Of a DNA stretch of 64,000 nt, positions 1 to 11,619 are shown in pieces (the stretch's first letter is position 1; each line of letters starts with the position of its first letter). The position numbers and the translations under genes are program-made. Location: the NCBI RefSeq assembly GCF_002813915.1, contig NZ_CP019335.1:1161777-1225776 (forward strand), read 5' to 3'. The stretch comes from Tenacibaculum sp. SZ-18 (lineage in GTDB: Bacteria > Bacteroidota > Bacteroidia > Flavobacteriales > Flavobacteriaceae). The notes beneath the pieces are model-generated. The model was given only the letters and a program-made list of their open reading frames with translations. It searched no databases and was not told the origin of the DNA.

Positions 1-534
1 GTCAGTACCATTATTACCTGGTACACCTTGAATACCTTGTGGTCCTGTTGGTCCAGTTGCTCCTTGTGCTGCTATGTCCGAAATAGCAACCGATAGGGTA
101 CCATTTGCATCTGTAATTTCTAAATTCCCACCAACTACTCGGAAAGATAAGTTAACTTCATTTCTTGGATCCGCATCATTATCATCTATTAAAGGAGATA
201 AATCAACAGAATTCCCATCTGATATCGTTAAAATATTTGTGTTTGGGTCGAATCCTAATTCTCGATTTCCTCCAGTTTCACAAAGACTTATCCAAGACGT
301 TCCGTCATATTGATAAACACAACGTATTTCAGTATTGTAGACGATAGCTCCTTCAAGAGGAGTCATACTATTCATCTGAGTTGTAGTAACTCGTGTTAGA
401 ACGAAAGCTTTATCGCTACTTTCTAGTTCTAAAAGAGAACTAACATCAATTACGTTTGGATTATCTCCAACTTTTACCTGAGAATATCCCAAGAATCCGA
501 TAAAAAAGATGAGTAGGGTAATAATTTTCTTCAT
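1..534 (-). CDS. Secreted collagen-like repeat protein (3' end outside window)
   Basis: The frame is open from an ATG at 534 to the window edge (178 codons seen), so the C-terminus is missing. A Sec signal peptide (MKKIITLLIFFIGFLGYSQ) opens the protein. The next roughly 140 residues resemble the head region seen in many flavobacterial surface proteins (a VTTTQMNSMTPLEGAIVYN stretch, then YQYDGTSW). The visible C-terminal part turns into Gly-X-Y triplets (GATGPTGPQGIQGVPGNNG), the signature of bacterial collagen-like stalks. It is probably an exported fibrous surface protein; length and anchoring cannot be judged here. Its transcription runs out of the window. Confidence 0.8.
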   Translation of the reverse strand, partial: MKKIITLLIFFIGFLGYSQVKVGDNPNVIDVSSLLELESSDKAFVLTRVTTTQMNSMTPLEGAIVYNTEIRCVYQYDGTSWISLCETGGNRELGFDPNTNILTISDGNSVDLSPLIDDNDADPRNEVNLSFRVVGGNLEITDANGTLSVAISDIAAQGATGPTGPQGIQGVPGNNGTD

Positions 535-656
535 AAACGGGGAAATTTTACTATTATAAGTAATTAATACGTTATTACAAGGACACATACGTAAAAAATA
601 ATCACAAAATCTCAATATAATCATTTAACATTAGATTAAAGGTGAAATAACTTCTT

Positions 657-1706
657 TCATTGAAGTCTTTTTATCGACGAAATGTAATTTCTTAATTCTA
701 ACATTTCGTTAACAAAATTTATAACACTTTTGTAGGGGATATTTCTTGTTTTATGGTTTAGGGTGGAAATTTGAAACAACGATTTCCAATGACTCCTAAT
801 TTCTTTCAGGGCATGAAGATAAGTAAAATTTTCTGTATCGTATATATGAGTAGGTTCTGCGATAATTCCATTTATTTCTAAAATTTTATAGTTTATACCA
901 TTTTCAAGATCGCTAAAGTTGTTATATTTTAGATCGACTCTACCATAATACCAACCGTCGATAGCATGACTTAGTTCATTAAATGTTTTTGTTAATTTTT
1001 TTGAAATTAGATGATTTCCATTAATGAACTGTGTTCCTTTAGAGTGATTTCCAATGATACTAAGTTTCACTTTTTTATGTTTTTCAGGTATTTCATCTAA
1101 CTTCTCTTTGTGAATGGATTTAAATAAATCGAAATATAGTTTGGCTCGATTATCATTTAAGATCAATTCCTTCAATGGAGTTTTACCATCTCCGATAACA
1201 AATAAAAATTTTTTCAATGTTACTGAACTTATTCTACCTTCATTTTCATTTGGATTTCTATGATAAAAAACACCGCATTCATTCTCATAATCCAAGAATT
1301 CTTGAATGATAATGTCAATGGGGTATGAAATAACGTATTTTTTTAGAGCCTCGTTAGAATCAATTTTTTTAACTAATAATCCTCGAAACCCAATATCGGG
1401 TTTCACTATAAATGGAAATTCAATTTTCGCCTCCTTAATTCTTTTTATGATATCCGAAATATCAGAGTTTGCTTTAACTAAAATTGATTTAGGTCTAAAT
1501 TTCTCTGGAACTAATTGAATGGTTTCATATTTACTTTCAGTTCCATTACCAGAGCTCTTAATTGCTGGATTTGCTGCACTGAAGAAAGTTGCATGCTTTG
1601 CTTTAAAAGCTAAATAAAAAGCATAAGGTAAATTTGGAATATAGAACATTGATGTTGGCCAATATTCCCATTTTAGATATTTTTCTATGTTAATTTTCGT
1701 AGACAA
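657..1706 (-). CDS. ATP-grasp domain protein (D-Ala-D-Ala ligase-like fold)
   Basis: This 349-residue soluble protein carries ATP-grasp features: FPFIVKPDIGFRG near residues 95-110 fits the ATP-binding lysine strand, IIQEFLDYENECGVF the hinge, and KILEINGIIAEPTHIYD near residue 275 the metal-binding E/N motif. ATP-grasp enzymes join a carboxylate to an amine or thiol through an acyl-phosphate; the substrate here is unknown. The start is TTG at 1704-1706, three bases after the DUF6095 gene, so it is the third gene of the murQ operon. That context hints at a cell-wall or muropeptide substrate, but this is inference. No signal peptide is visible. Confidence 0.75.
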   Translation of the reverse strand: MSTKINIEKYLKWEYWPTSMFYIPNLPYAFYLAFKAKHATFFSAANPAIKSSGNGTESKYETIQLVPEKFRPKSILVKANSDISDIIKRIKEAKIEFPFIVKPDIGFRGLLVKKIDSNEALKKYVISYPIDIIIQEFLDYENECGVFYHRNPNENEGRISSVTLKKFLFVIGDGKTPLKELILNDNRAKLYFDLFKSIHKEKLDEIPEKHKKVKLSIIGNHSKGTQFINGNHLISKKLTKTFNELSHAIDGWYYGRVDLKYNNFSDLENGINYKILEINGIIAEPTHIYDTENFTYLHALKEIRSHWKSLFQISTLNHKTRNIPYKSVINFVNEMLELRNYISSIKRLQ

Positions 1707-1709
1707 AAT

Positions 1710-1946
1710 TTATTTTTCAAATAAATAATTTAATAAAGTTTTAAAGGATTTAAAACCAAAATAGACCGTAAATAAAACTAGAAATATTGAAATTCCTAAA
1801 ACAATGTAAGCAATTAAAATTTTCGGCATTTCTTTAAAAGTTCTAAGCATTCTAAAAGATAGACTTAACAATAACGGAGAAACCATTAATAATAATAATA
1901 GAATTAGAAAATTTTTAATTGGTTTATCGTAGGCTTTTTCACTCAT
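1710..1946 (-). CDS. DUF6095-like small membrane protein
   Basis: A 78-residue protein with two strong hydrophobic helices (about residues 11-32 and 42-68) and charged ends, so a two-pass inner-membrane protein. It overlaps the 3' end of murQ by 8 bases and is followed after 3 bases by the ATP-grasp gene, so all three are translated from one message. I recall DUF6095 proteins as regular murQ neighbours in flavobacteria; the family assignment rests on that memory, size and topology. Function unknown. Confidence 0.7.
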   Translation of the reverse strand: MSEKAYDKPIKNFLILLLLLMVSPLLLSLSFRMLRTFKEMPKILIAYIVLGISIFLVLFTVYFGFKSFKTLLNYLFEK

Positions 1947-2754
1947 TTGCGAAGTTTTTAATTACGTCTCTTACACTTCCGTATTTTTTTAGTAAAACTT
2001 TTGCAGTTGCTTGATCTAAATTTAATTCAGAAACCAACATTTTTTCACCACGCTCTACCAATTTATTATTTGATAGTTGCATATCTATCATTTTGTTTCC
2101 TTTAATTTTACCTAGTTGAATCATTGCAGCCGTTGAAATCATATTTAGGACTAATTTTTGGGCTGTTCCAGCTTTCATTCTAGAGCTTCCAGTAACAAAT
2201 TCTGGTCCGACTACCACAGAAATAGGGAATTTAGCTGTAAGTTCTAGTGGACTTTTTGCGTTGCAGGTTATACATCCTGTAATAATGTTGTTTTCATTAC
2301 ATTTTCTTAAGGCATTAATTACGTAAGGTGTTGTTCCTGATGCTGCAATCCCAATTACTATATCTTTTTTATTTATATCATAAGCTTGTAAATCTTTCCA
2401 ACCCTGATCTTCAGAATCTTCAGCAAATTCTATGGCTTTTCGAATTGCTTTATCTCCACCAGCAATCAATCCAATCACAACATCATGTGAAACTCCAAAA
2501 GTAGGAGGACATTCTGAAGCGTCAACAATACCTAATCTACCACTAGTTCCAGCACCCATGTAAAATAATCTACCACCATTTTTAAGCTTTTGAACTATTA
2601 TATAAACAAGTTTTTCTATTTGTGGAATTGCCTTTTCTACAGCGAGAGGAACCGTTTGATCTTCTCGATTTATGTTAATTAACAATTGATTAATTGACAT
2701 TTTTTCGAGATTATTATAATTTGAGTCCTGTTCTGTGGTTTTGATAAAATCCAT
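1939..2754 (-). CDS. murQ: N-acetylmuramic acid 6-phosphate etherase MurQ
   Basis: MurQ cleaves the lactyl ether of MurNAc-6-phosphate to GlcNAc-6-phosphate and D-lactate, recycling peptidoglycan in the cytoplasm. The 271-residue protein has the SIS-domain core: GGRLFYMGAGTSGRLGIVDA near residues 60-80, ECPPTFG, and VIGIAASGTTPYV. The SRMKAGTAQKLVLNMISTA segment is a MurQ hallmark. Length is typical for the short flavobacterial form. It leads an operon with a DUF6095 membrane protein and an ATP-grasp protein. A TAACTTTG -7 element sits only 5 bases upstream of the ATG, implying a leaderless or nearly leaderless message. Confidence 0.95.
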   Translation of the reverse strand: MDFIKTTEQDSNYNNLEKMSINQLLININREDQTVPLAVEKAIPQIEKLVYIIVQKLKNGGRLFYMGAGTSGRLGIVDASECPPTFGVSHDVVIGLIAGGDKAIRKAIEFAEDSEDQGWKDLQAYDINKKDIVIGIAASGTTPYVINALRKCNENNIITGCITCNAKSPLELTAKFPISVVVGPEFVTGSSRMKAGTAQKLVLNMISTAAMIQLGKIKGNKMIDMQLSNNKLVERGEKMLVSELNLDQATAKVLLKKYGSVRDVIKNFANE

Positions 2755-2758
2755 GCCT

Positions 2759-2766
2759 CAAAGTTA
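2759..2766 (-). promoter_or_regulatory. -7 promoter element of murQ
   Basis: TAACTTTG on the minus strand fits the Bacteroidetes TAnnTTTG -7 consensus and ends 5 bases before the murQ ATG. Confidence 0.55.
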
Positions 2767-2849
2767 CAATTATTTATGGTTTATTAATTGAAAAATCTAC
2801 ATTTTAGTATCATAGAGTTAAACCAAAAATAACCAAAGTAACTTATAAT

Positions 2850-3542
2850 TTAATTTGTTTATTATCATTTTTTTATGATTATATAGATCCCGGTTTTGTA
2901 GATTTTAGAATTAAATTATTGGGAGCTCTTGCTAGTTTATTTATTGTTTATGTCTTGTTGAAATGATTACAAGAGGAGTATCAACAGTAATAAGTTTTGT
3001 TTAAAGATTTTTTGTTAATTACAATTGCTGGTTTTACAGGAGTTTCTGATTCTCCTTTAGATGTGATTCTTTAAGCTCTTGTATTTGCAAGAAATAAATA
3101 TTTTTAATGAATTAAAAGGATATAAGGGATTAGTAGTGATGTTGTCAACTTTTGGATATTTGCAGGGAAGGATTTGATAAAGACAAATCCTACTTTTGTT
3201 TATACAAGAGAGATTTTTGAGTTAGAAGTATAATTTTAAATTATTCAAAATTGATTCAATTAAAGAAAGTTAAATTATAAATTTTAATAAAATCGCTAAT
3301 CTAACATCTATTGATTCTATCATGGTAAATATGTCTTTTGAAGTTAGATATGATTTAGATGTTGAAAAAGTAAAAGAAATTTTTATGAACATGTTTAAGA
3401 GTGTTACTCTTAGGTTAGAAAGAGTGAAAAAAAATCAGAGTGTTCTGCTAACAGTTTAGTGTTAAGTTGTGTTAAGTTATTATTGTTACCATATGTTAGT
3501 TGTGAAGATGATATAATTTTTTTGTTTACTAAAAATAATTAA
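2850..3542 (+). pseudogene. Decayed gene, probably an MscS-type mechanosensitive channel
   Basis: This 0.9-kb gap between murQ and icd has no intact gene. Translated pieces in shifting frames give VDFRIKLLGALASLFIVYVL then ITRGVSTVI (like the first MscS pore-region helices), DFLLITIAGFTGV (like the pore-helix entry), and further on NLTSIDSIMVNMSFEVRYDL followed by DVEKVKEIF, which matches the MscS beta-domain strand and helix. The final piece has SLVLSC near the place of the usual SSVxLxVR segment. Several stops and frameshifts and an apparent loss of the central pore segment separate the pieces. The identity rests on pattern resemblance only. Confidence 0.4.
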
Positions 3543-3612
3543 TGCACTTTGAAATGCGCGTTTTGAACTATTATTTAAATAGGAAACTCCAAACATGTCA
3601 AAATAAACTGAA

Positions 3613-3640
3613 ATAAAAAAGCTGGTAAATTTTACCAGCT
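3613..3640 (-). terminator. Rho-independent terminator of icd
   Basis: A perfect 10-bp palindrome (arms 3620-3629 and 3631-3640), read on the minus strand, is followed by a run of six T. It lies 25 bases after the icd stop codon. Confidence 0.85.
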
Positions 3641-3664
3641 TCCATTGTTGTTTAAAATGATATT

Positions 3665-5893
<2,229 letters not shown>

Positions 5894-5921
5894 TTAACTA
5901 GTTATTTTGTTTGAAGTGGTG

Positions 5922-5929
5922 CAAATTTA
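5922..5929 (-). promoter_or_regulatory. -7 promoter element of icd
   Basis: TAAATTTG on the minus strand, about 31 bases upstream of the icd ATG, fits the TAnnTTTG consensus and gives a short leader. Confidence 0.55.
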
Positions 5930-6010
5930 CGTATTACAAATGGTTTATTAAATATTAAATTTTTATTAAAATATGTGATTTATTGAAGATTTTTGAATTT
6001 TTTCAGAGCA

Positions 6011-6040
6011 AAAAAAAACGATGTTAATTTAACATCGTTT
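6011..6040 (-). terminator. Terminator after rplS
   Basis: Perfect 12-bp arms at 6016-6027 and 6029-6040 with a minimal loop; on the minus strand the hairpin runs into eight consecutive T. It follows the rplS stop by about 20 bases. Confidence 0.85.
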
Positions 6041-6061
6041 TTACATATTCTGTACAAAGAA

Positions 6062-6409
6062 TTAATTTCTTCTTTCTTTGATTCTTGCTTTCTTACCTGT
6101 AAGTCCTCTAAAGTAGAAAATTCTAGCTCTACGTACTTTACCTTTTTTGTTTATTTCAATTTTTTGAATTGATGGTAAGTTGATAGGGAAGATACGCTCT
6201 ACACCAACAGTACCTGACATCTTTCTAATAGTAAAAGTTTCAGAAGATCCGTTACCTCTTTTTTGAATTACAACTCCTCTAAAAAACTGTGTACGAGTCT
6301 TGTTTCCTTCTTTAATTTCGTAGTATACAGTAATTGTATCTCCTGCTGCGAATTCTGGTAAATCGTTTTTTGTTACGAATTCGTCTTGAACAAATTTAAT
6401 TAAATCCAT
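6062..6409 (-). CDS. rplS: 50S ribosomal protein L19
   Basis: L19 sits at the 30S-50S interface of the ribosome. The sequence has the expected FAAGDTITVYYEIKEGNKTR opening, FRGVVIQKRGNGSSETFTIR, the GVGVERIFP-type core (GTVGVERIFPINLPSI), and a basic KKGKVRRARIFYFR tail ending KARIKERR. I chose the ATG at 6407-6409 (MDLIKFVQDEF), giving 116 residues, the usual length for this group; a longer open frame to 6445 adds residues foreign to L19. A TATATTTG promoter about 70 bases upstream gives a leader of some 65 bases. Confidence 0.97.
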   Translation of the reverse strand: MDLIKFVQDEFVTKNDLPEFAAGDTITVYYEIKEGNKTRTQFFRGVVIQKRGNGSSETFTIRKMSGTVGVERIFPINLPSIQKIEINKKGKVRRARIFYFRGLTGKKARIKERRN

Positions 6410-6479
6410 TATTTCAAAAATCTTTGAGATTTTACAAAGCAACATTCACGATTTTCGTCAGAGGTTGATTTTGCGTGTG

Positions 6480-6487
6480 CAAATATA
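6480..6487 (-). promoter_or_regulatory. -7 promoter element of rplS
   Basis: TATATTTG on the minus strand fits TAnnTTTG. The leader of about 65 bases is the longest of the promoters identified near an essential gene here; I saw no strong structure that would show L19 autoregulation. Confidence 0.5.
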
Positions 6488-6671
6488 GTATGTTTTTCTA
6501 AAATGGAAAATAAAATATTCAATTAAATTTATGTAAATAATTCAGAAAAACAGTTTACTAAATTATTGATTAATAGTTAATAACTGTAATCATCGATAAA
6601 GATTCCTTAAAACCTAGTTAAGGCTAAGGATATATGTTGAAAATATATTTCAATGCTAAACAAAACTATCG

Positions 6672-7355
6672 ATGGATAACGTTATAAAAACTACGCAAAA
6701 ACCTTTACAACTTTGGTTAGAAAAGATATTTAGAACAATTAATTCACATATTAAAGTGATACGATTGGAAGTTTTTATGACCTATTTACTCTTTTTTATT
6801 TTGTCTCTTTTACTCGTTAGTATTTATAATAAATCTGATTTACACTTAACACTAAATAAATATCACACAGGTTTCTTTGATTGGTTTTTTAAATATTCGA
6901 CACATTTGGGAGATGGAGCGATGTTTGGAGTTTTGGTTGTAATTTTCTTTTTCATCAATAAAAGAATGTCTTTAGTATTTGGAATAGGAGGAATATTAAC
7001 ATTACTGGTAACTCATTTTTTTAAGAAAATCATGTTTAAAGGAATCCCTAGGCCAGCGGAGTTCTTAGGAGTAGAAAATTTACATATTATAGATGGAGTA
7101 AAAATGGCTTTTTGGAATTCTTTTCCGTCAGGACATACCATGACGGCATTTGTAATTTTTACAATTTTATGTATTTACTTCCGAAGATGTGTTTCACAAT
7201 ATCTTTGGATAACCCTAGCAATGATTGCTGGATTGTCTCGAGTGTATTTATCTCAGCATTTTCTTCTTGATATTTTCGTCGGATCAATTTTAGGAATTGT
7301 CATTGCTTTTATAAGCATGAGTTTATTCTTCCCTGAAAGAAAACGAGTTCATTAA
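6672..7355 (+). CDS. PAP2-family membrane phosphatase
   Basis: Type 2 phosphatidic acid phosphatases remove phosphate from lipid phosphates such as phosphatidylglycerol-phosphate or undecaprenyl diphosphate. All three signature motifs are present in order: KIMFKGIPRP (KxxxxxxRP, about residue 118), PSGHT (about 160), and SRVYLSQHFLLD (SRxxxxxHxxxD, about 195). Five to six hydrophobic helices surround them, and the protein is 227 residues. Its stop overlaps the ATG of the next gene (TAATG), so it is co-translated with a GT39-type glycosyltransferase that uses lipid-linked sugar. A role in recycling the lipid carrier is a reasonable inference. Confidence 0.88.
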   Translation: MDNVIKTTQKPLQLWLEKIFRTINSHIKVIRLEVFMTYLLFFILSLLLVSIYNKSDLHLTLNKYHTGFFDWFFKYSTHLGDGAMFGVLVVIFFFINKRMSLVFGIGGILTLLVTHFFKKIMFKGIPRPAEFLGVENLHIIDGVKMAFWNSFPSGHTMTAFVIFTILCIYFRRCVSQYLWITLAMIAGLSRVYLSQHFLLDIFVGSILGIVIAFISMSLFFPERKRVH

Positions 7356-8854
7356 TGAATATTTCTTATAAACAAAAAGTATTAGTCTTAATACTTATTA
7401 GTGTTCTGTTGCGATTATTTTTAGCGGGAGTATTAGAGTTTGGAAATGATGAAGTATATTATTGGTTATACGCTAAATATCCAGATGTCAGTCACTTTGA
7501 TCATCCACCAATGGTAGGTTTTTTTATCCAATTTTTTACAGGAAACCTTTATTTTGATTCTGAATTGGCAATTCGGTTAGCAGCCATCATTCCTTCTGGA
7601 CTAAGTATGTATGTCGTTTTCTTAATTGGTTCTTATCTTAAAGATTCTCGAACAGGATTTATTGCTTGTTTACTTTATTGTATAAGTATTTATGGATTTA
7701 TTATCTCGGGAATTTTAATTTTACCAGATTCACCTTTAGTACTTTTTTGGTTGTTAAGTTATTACTTTTTCATACAAACAATTCCGAATACACCTGAAAA
7801 AAAGTACCATGTCAAGTTATTATTAGGTTTTTTGTTTTCTGGACTTGCAATTTATTCGAAATATCAAGGCGTTTATGTATTGTTTGGGGTTTGTATTTAT
7901 GTTTTATTTAGTAATCGAAAGTGGCTAAAAAATGCATTCTTTTATTTAGGATTCATTTTTCCTTTGACAGCAATTGCTTTAGTTTTTTATTGGAATTATA
8001 CAAACGACTTTGTTAGTTACAAGTTTCATGGTAATCGTGTTTCGTTTTTTAGTTCACAATTCAATAAGAATTCATTTATTCGAGAAATACTTGGACAATT
8101 TATTTATAACAATCCATATATCGTTATCACATTAGTTTTATTGTTAATTGCTATTTGGAAGAAAAAGTTTCATTTCAGTAAAAACTACATAGCATTCTTT
8201 TTTTATTGTTCGTTTCCATTGATTTTAACTACTATTTATTTATCAATATCCAGAAATACATTACCACATTGGTCTGGAGTGAGTTATTTAACATTCTTGC
8301 CTTTGATAGCGACATTTCTTTCTGAAAGAAAGAAGAATATTACAAAGAGATTAAGTATTGGGATTGTAGTGTTTTCTGTACTAATGATAACGACAACTTT
8401 TGTGATAAATAATGGATTATTTTTACCAGAAGAGAATTCAGTTCAAAAAGAAAAACTGGGAAGAAAAGATGCTTTGTTAGATATGTATGGTTGGGAACAA
8501 GCATCAGAAAAAATTACTCAAGTTTTTAAAGAGGAATATGTTTCAGATTTACCAATAATCTCAAATCGATGGTATCCTGCAGCACATATAGATTACTATA
8601 TAGCGAGACCAAATGATATGAAAGTGTATGGTATTGGTAATTTAAATGAAATTCATAAATATTATTGGATTAATCAAACATATTCTGAGTTAGGTGATGA
8701 AGTTTTATATATAACAGATAGTCGGAATTTTAAAAATCCAGAAACCTTATTTGAACATAGTTACAGTAAAATCAATTTACTTAGGACATTACCAATTGAA
8801 AGAAGTGGAGTAGTGGTTAAGTATGTTTTTCTTTATAAACTGTCTAAGGTTTAG
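7355..8854 (+). CDS. GT39/ArnT-like membrane glycosyltransferase
   Basis: A 499-residue polytopic membrane protein with about ten hydrophobic helices and a C-terminal periplasmic-looking domain. The first periplasmic loop reads FGNDEVYYWLYAKYPDVSHF then DHPPMVGFFI. The acidic residues before YYW and the DHPP motif are typical of the dolichyl-phosphate-mannose mannosyltransferase/ArnT (GT-C) superfamily, which transfers a sugar from a polyprenyl-phosphate donor. The acceptor is unknown (lipid A or protein O-glycosylation are options). It is translationally coupled to the PAP2 phosphatase and its 3' end overlaps the convergent second GT39 gene by 11 bases. Confidence 0.85.
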   Translation: MNISYKQKVLVLILISVLLRLFLAGVLEFGNDEVYYWLYAKYPDVSHFDHPPMVGFFIQFFTGNLYFDSELAIRLAAIIPSGLSMYVVFLIGSYLKDSRTGFIACLLYCISIYGFIISGILILPDSPLVLFWLLSYYFFIQTIPNTPEKKYHVKLLLGFLFSGLAIYSKYQGVYVLFGVCIYVLFSNRKWLKNAFFYLGFIFPLTAIALVFYWNYTNDFVSYKFHGNRVSFFSSQFNKNSFIREILGQFIYNNPYIVITLVLLLIAIWKKKFHFSKNYIAFFFYCSFPLILTTIYLSISRNTLPHWSGVSYLTFLPLIATFLSERKKNITKRLSIGIVVFSVLMITTTFVINNGLFLPEENSVQKEKLGRKDALLDMYGWEQASEKITQVFKEEYVSDLPIISNRWYPAAHIDYYIARPNDMKVYGIGNLNEIHKYYWINQTYSELGDEVLYITDSRNFKNPETLFEHSYSKINLLRTLPIERSGVVVKYVFLYKLSKV

Positions 8855-10322
8855 CTTTATAGTTTTCGCAAAAATAAACCCAAAACTTTCTAACTTTTCG
8901 TCCGTTTTTAGAAATAATTATTGGCTCAAGTTCAGTGCATCTTTCAAAATAAGGATTTACTAGAGGGGAAATGTGGCCTCTTTTATCGTCGTTTTTAAAA
9001 CGTTTATCAGAATCTACAAAAATTGCATTTTTACCATTTAAGATTTTAAAATCATCTCCCAAATAATTATAATGCAAAGCGTGTAAACCAATTATATTTC
9101 TTGCGTAAATTTTATCTTCCATAAAAAAATTGAGTGCTGAAGTGGTTTTATAACCATCATCTGCAAAAACAAAAGTATTAGGATGAGCTTCTTGTATTAG
9201 TTCGATTTCTTTTGCTAATTCTCTCCATCCCACCCAGGTATCATCACTTTTTACAGGGATTACGTAAAATAAAATTTCAACACATACAATTAAGTGAATT
9301 ACAATTGAAAATATGACTTGGCGATTCACCCATTTATCAGAAATGAAGATACTTGCAATAATAATTCCTGTTATATAGGAGGGCATTAACCAATTTAATT
9401 TTACCCAGTAAATTGGAGTTAATGACAAAAAACCTAAAAATGTAGGGATAAAAAATGCTAACAGAAATAAAATCTTGCTACCAGGTAACTTAAACTTTGT
9501 TAAAAATCGTTTTATGTATTTGTGCGTAAATATGAGAAATGCGCTGAATAATATTGGAAGTAATAGTAATAATTGGTGACCTAATGCTCCAAAGAAATTT
9601 TTGGGTTTGAAGTTTAATTCTGACATACTAGAAGCTCTTTCTGAAGACTGAAAAAGGAAAGAGGCAAATTCGTTTTCATAATTCCAATACCAAACAGGAT
9701 ATGTTACAAGTGCAGCAATAATTAATGATAAAAATAGCCAGGGAGAAACTAATAATTTTCTTTTTTCAGAGGAAAAAATTAAAAATAAAATTAATCCAAA
9801 TGGTAGTAATACAGCGGTGTATTTACTATCAAAAGCTAATCCCATTGTTACACCTGCATAAATCCAAGATGCTTTTTTATTTTCAAAAATAGCTCTATAA
9901 AGGAAAAGAACACTTAAAGTCCAAAATAACAATAGAGGAACATCTGGTGTTGAATTAAATGAAAGAATAGAAATAAAGAATGTTGAAGCTATCAATATCG
10001 CAGCCCGATTTAATTTATTCTTTGATAAGAAACATTCGGCAAGTTTATAAAAACTTAGTAATGTTAATGAAGTAATTATAAAATCTGCAAGTTTTACTAC
10101 GAAAACAGTTTTTCCGAATGTAAGCGTGAAAATTCGCAATAGATAACCGATCATTCCAGGATGATCGAAGTAAGACCAAGAAAAGTTTTCACCATAAAAA
10201 TGGTAGTAAGCATCCTGAGGCATTAATCCCATGAAAGGTAAAAGTATAAAGCGAAATAATTGAAAACCTAAAACAATACTTAAAGCTGGATACTTTCTAA
10301 TAAGATTTATAATTCTATTCAT
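8844..10322 (-). CDS. Second GT39/ArnT-like membrane glycosyltransferase
   Basis: A 492-residue GT-C protein, a distant paralogue of the convergent gene next door. The catalytic loop reads [19 protein letters not shown] then [10 protein letters not shown], with the acidic D before AYYH and the DHP motif conserved. About ten membrane helices follow, then a soluble C-terminal domain that includes [17 protein letters not shown], a motif often seen in these enzymes. It overlaps trmD by 8 bases and is co-transcribed with it, an odd pairing of tRNA modification with envelope glycosylation. Substrates are unknown. Confidence 0.83.
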   Translation of the reverse strand: MNRIINLIRKYPALSIVLGFQLFRFILLPFMGLMPQDAYYHFYGENFSWSYFDHPGMIGYLLRIFTLTFGKTVFVVKLADFIITSLTLLSFYKLAECFLSKNKLNRAAILIASTFFISILSFNSTPDVPLLLFWTLSVLFLYRAIFENKKASWIYAGVTMGLAFDSKYTAVLLPFGLILFLIFSSEKRKLLVSPWLFLSLIIAALVTYPVWYWNYENEFASFLFQSSERASSMSELNFKPKNFFGALGHQLLLLLPILFSAFLIFTHKYIKRFLTKFKLPGSKILFLLAFFIPTFLGFLSLTPIYWVKLNWLMPSYITGIIIASIFISDKWVNRQVIFSIVIHLIVCVEILFYVIPVKSDDTWVGWRELAKEIELIQEAHPNTFVFADDGYKTTSALNFFMEDKIYARNIIGLHALHYNYLGDDFKILNGKNAIFVDSDKRFKNDDKRGHISPLVNPYFERCTELEPIIISKNGRKVRKFWVYFCENYKAKP

Positions 10323-10992
10323 CTAAAAGATCGGGTCTAATTTTTCTGGTTCTTTCATATGCTTGTTCTGAGCGCCATTCTTCAATTTTTGGAAAATTTC
10401 CTGATAACAAAACATCAGGAACTTTCATGCCTTCATATTCTGAAGGTCTTGTGTAAACAGGTGGGGATAAAAGATTATCCTGAAAAGAGTCTGTTAAAGC
10501 GGAGGTTTCATCACCTAAAACCCCAGGAATTAATCGAATTACCGCATCGCATAAAACTGCTGCAGCCAATTCACCTCCCGTTAAAACATAGTCTCCAATT
10601 GATATTTCTTTGGTAATATATTTGTCTCTCACACGTTGATCAACTCCTTTGTAGTGACCGGTAAGAATGATCATATTTTCTTTTAAAGAAAGAGTGTTTG
10701 CAGTAGCTTGATTTAAAGTTGGCGCATCTGGTGTCATGTAGATAATTTCATCATAACTTCTTTTAGCTAATAATCCTTCAATACAATTTGCAATAGGTTC
10801 TATCATTAAAACCATTCCAGCACCACCACCAAATTGATAATCATCTATTTGACGATAATTTCCTTGTCCGAATTCTCTTAAGTTGTGGAAGTGTACCTCA
10901 GCTAAACCTTTATCAATTGCTCTTTTCATCATCGAGTTCTGAAAAGGACTTTTAATTAAATCTGGTTCAACAGTAATTATATCTACACGCAT
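10315..10992 (-). CDS. trmD: tRNA (guanine-37-N1)-methyltransferase TrmD
   Basis: TrmD uses SAM to methylate G37 next to the anticodon, preventing frameshifting. The trefoil-knot region is intact: [37 protein letters not shown] and IPGVLG, then [15 protein letters not shown] with the catalytic Asp. I start it at the ATG at 10990-10992 ([10 protein letters not shown]), giving 225 residues as expected; an upstream frame to 11067 adds a hydrophobic stretch not found in TrmD. The gene is not beside rpsP/rimM/rplS as in many bacteria; rplS is about 4 kb away. Confidence 0.96.
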   Translation of the reverse strand: MRVDIITVEPDLIKSPFQNSMMKRAIDKGLAEVHFHNLREFGQGNYRQIDDYQFGGGAGMVLMIEPIANCIEGLLAKRSYDEIIYMTPDAPTLNQATANTLSLKENMIILTGHYKGVDQRVRDKYITKEISIGDYVLTGGELAAAVLCDAVIRLIPGVLGDETSALTDSFQDNLLSPPVYTRPSEYEGMKVPDVLLSGNFPKIEEWRSEQAYERTRKIRPDLLDE

Positions 10993-11012
10993 TTTGTAAA
11001 AGTACTTGTTTT

Positions 11013-11597
11013 TTAAAAATATAAGCAACCGCTTAAAAACGCAATAATAATAAACAATAATGAACATCCAGAATTTAATTCTTTCTTTTTTAATTCAGGG
11101 TTTGGATTTACAGTTTTAATTAAACTGAAATCATTCTGGTTTATTAGAGTTTCAACAAACTGTTTATCTCTGATATTTAAAGGCTCATATTCATGTCCAA
11201 CTGCAAAGCCTAATTTGAAATTTTGAGCATTGTTTTCAAATGCAGCATAAACATTATCTCCATCTTCGTCTAATTCAGAAACAAATAACATGATTCTTTC
11301 GTTAATATGTTTGGAAGGGACTTCGTCATTTTCGTTAATTGTCCAGTATCCTTATACTTCATTTTGAAGCGCATGATTTTCTCCCCAGGCTAAATAGTTT
11401 ACAAAATATTTAAATCTTTCAAAATCGGGTATCTGTGAGAAGTTTATGATGTAAAAATCAGTTTCTTTTTTAGAAGCATAGATTTCAATGCCTGATGTAT
11501 ATTCTACATCGTAGTATAAATCTGCCATTTCTTGAATTATCTTTTCAAGCTCTATTCCTTCTTTCCTCGGAAAAATGATGTACTTTTCTAAATTCAT
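11013..11597 (-). pseudogene. Hypothetical protein split by one in-frame TAA
   Basis: Two open stretches (11352-11597 and 11013-11291) lie in the same frame and are joined by readable codons after a single TAA at 11352-11354. Read through, it is a 194-residue protein: an N-terminal domain with EGIELEKIIQEMADLYYD, a middle reading GYWTINENDEVPSKHINER then MLFVSELDEDGDNVYAAFEN, and a C-terminal hydrophobic anchor ([16 protein letters not shown]). The continuity across the stop argues for a nonsense mutation or a sequence error rather than two genes. Function unknown; a tail-anchored protein is likely. It is divergent from a small membrane protein gene with only 22 bases between them. Confidence 0.7.
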
Positions 11598-11603
11598 ATT
11601 TTT

Positions 11604-11611
11604 TATTTTTG
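11604..11611 (+). promoter_or_regulatory. -7 promoter element before small membrane protein
   Basis: TATTTTTG lies 8 bases before the ATG at 11620, so the message should have almost no leader. Confidence 0.45.
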
Positions 11612-11619
11612 CGGAAGTT

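Noticed and set aside
1306..1518. Plus-strand open frame opposite the ATP-grasp gene
   Set aside because: It is the reverse of a clearly coding region, has no family features and no promoter.
10993..11067. Longer N-terminus of TrmD
   Set aside because: The extra residues are hydrophobic and unlike TrmD; the downstream ATG gives the exact family length.
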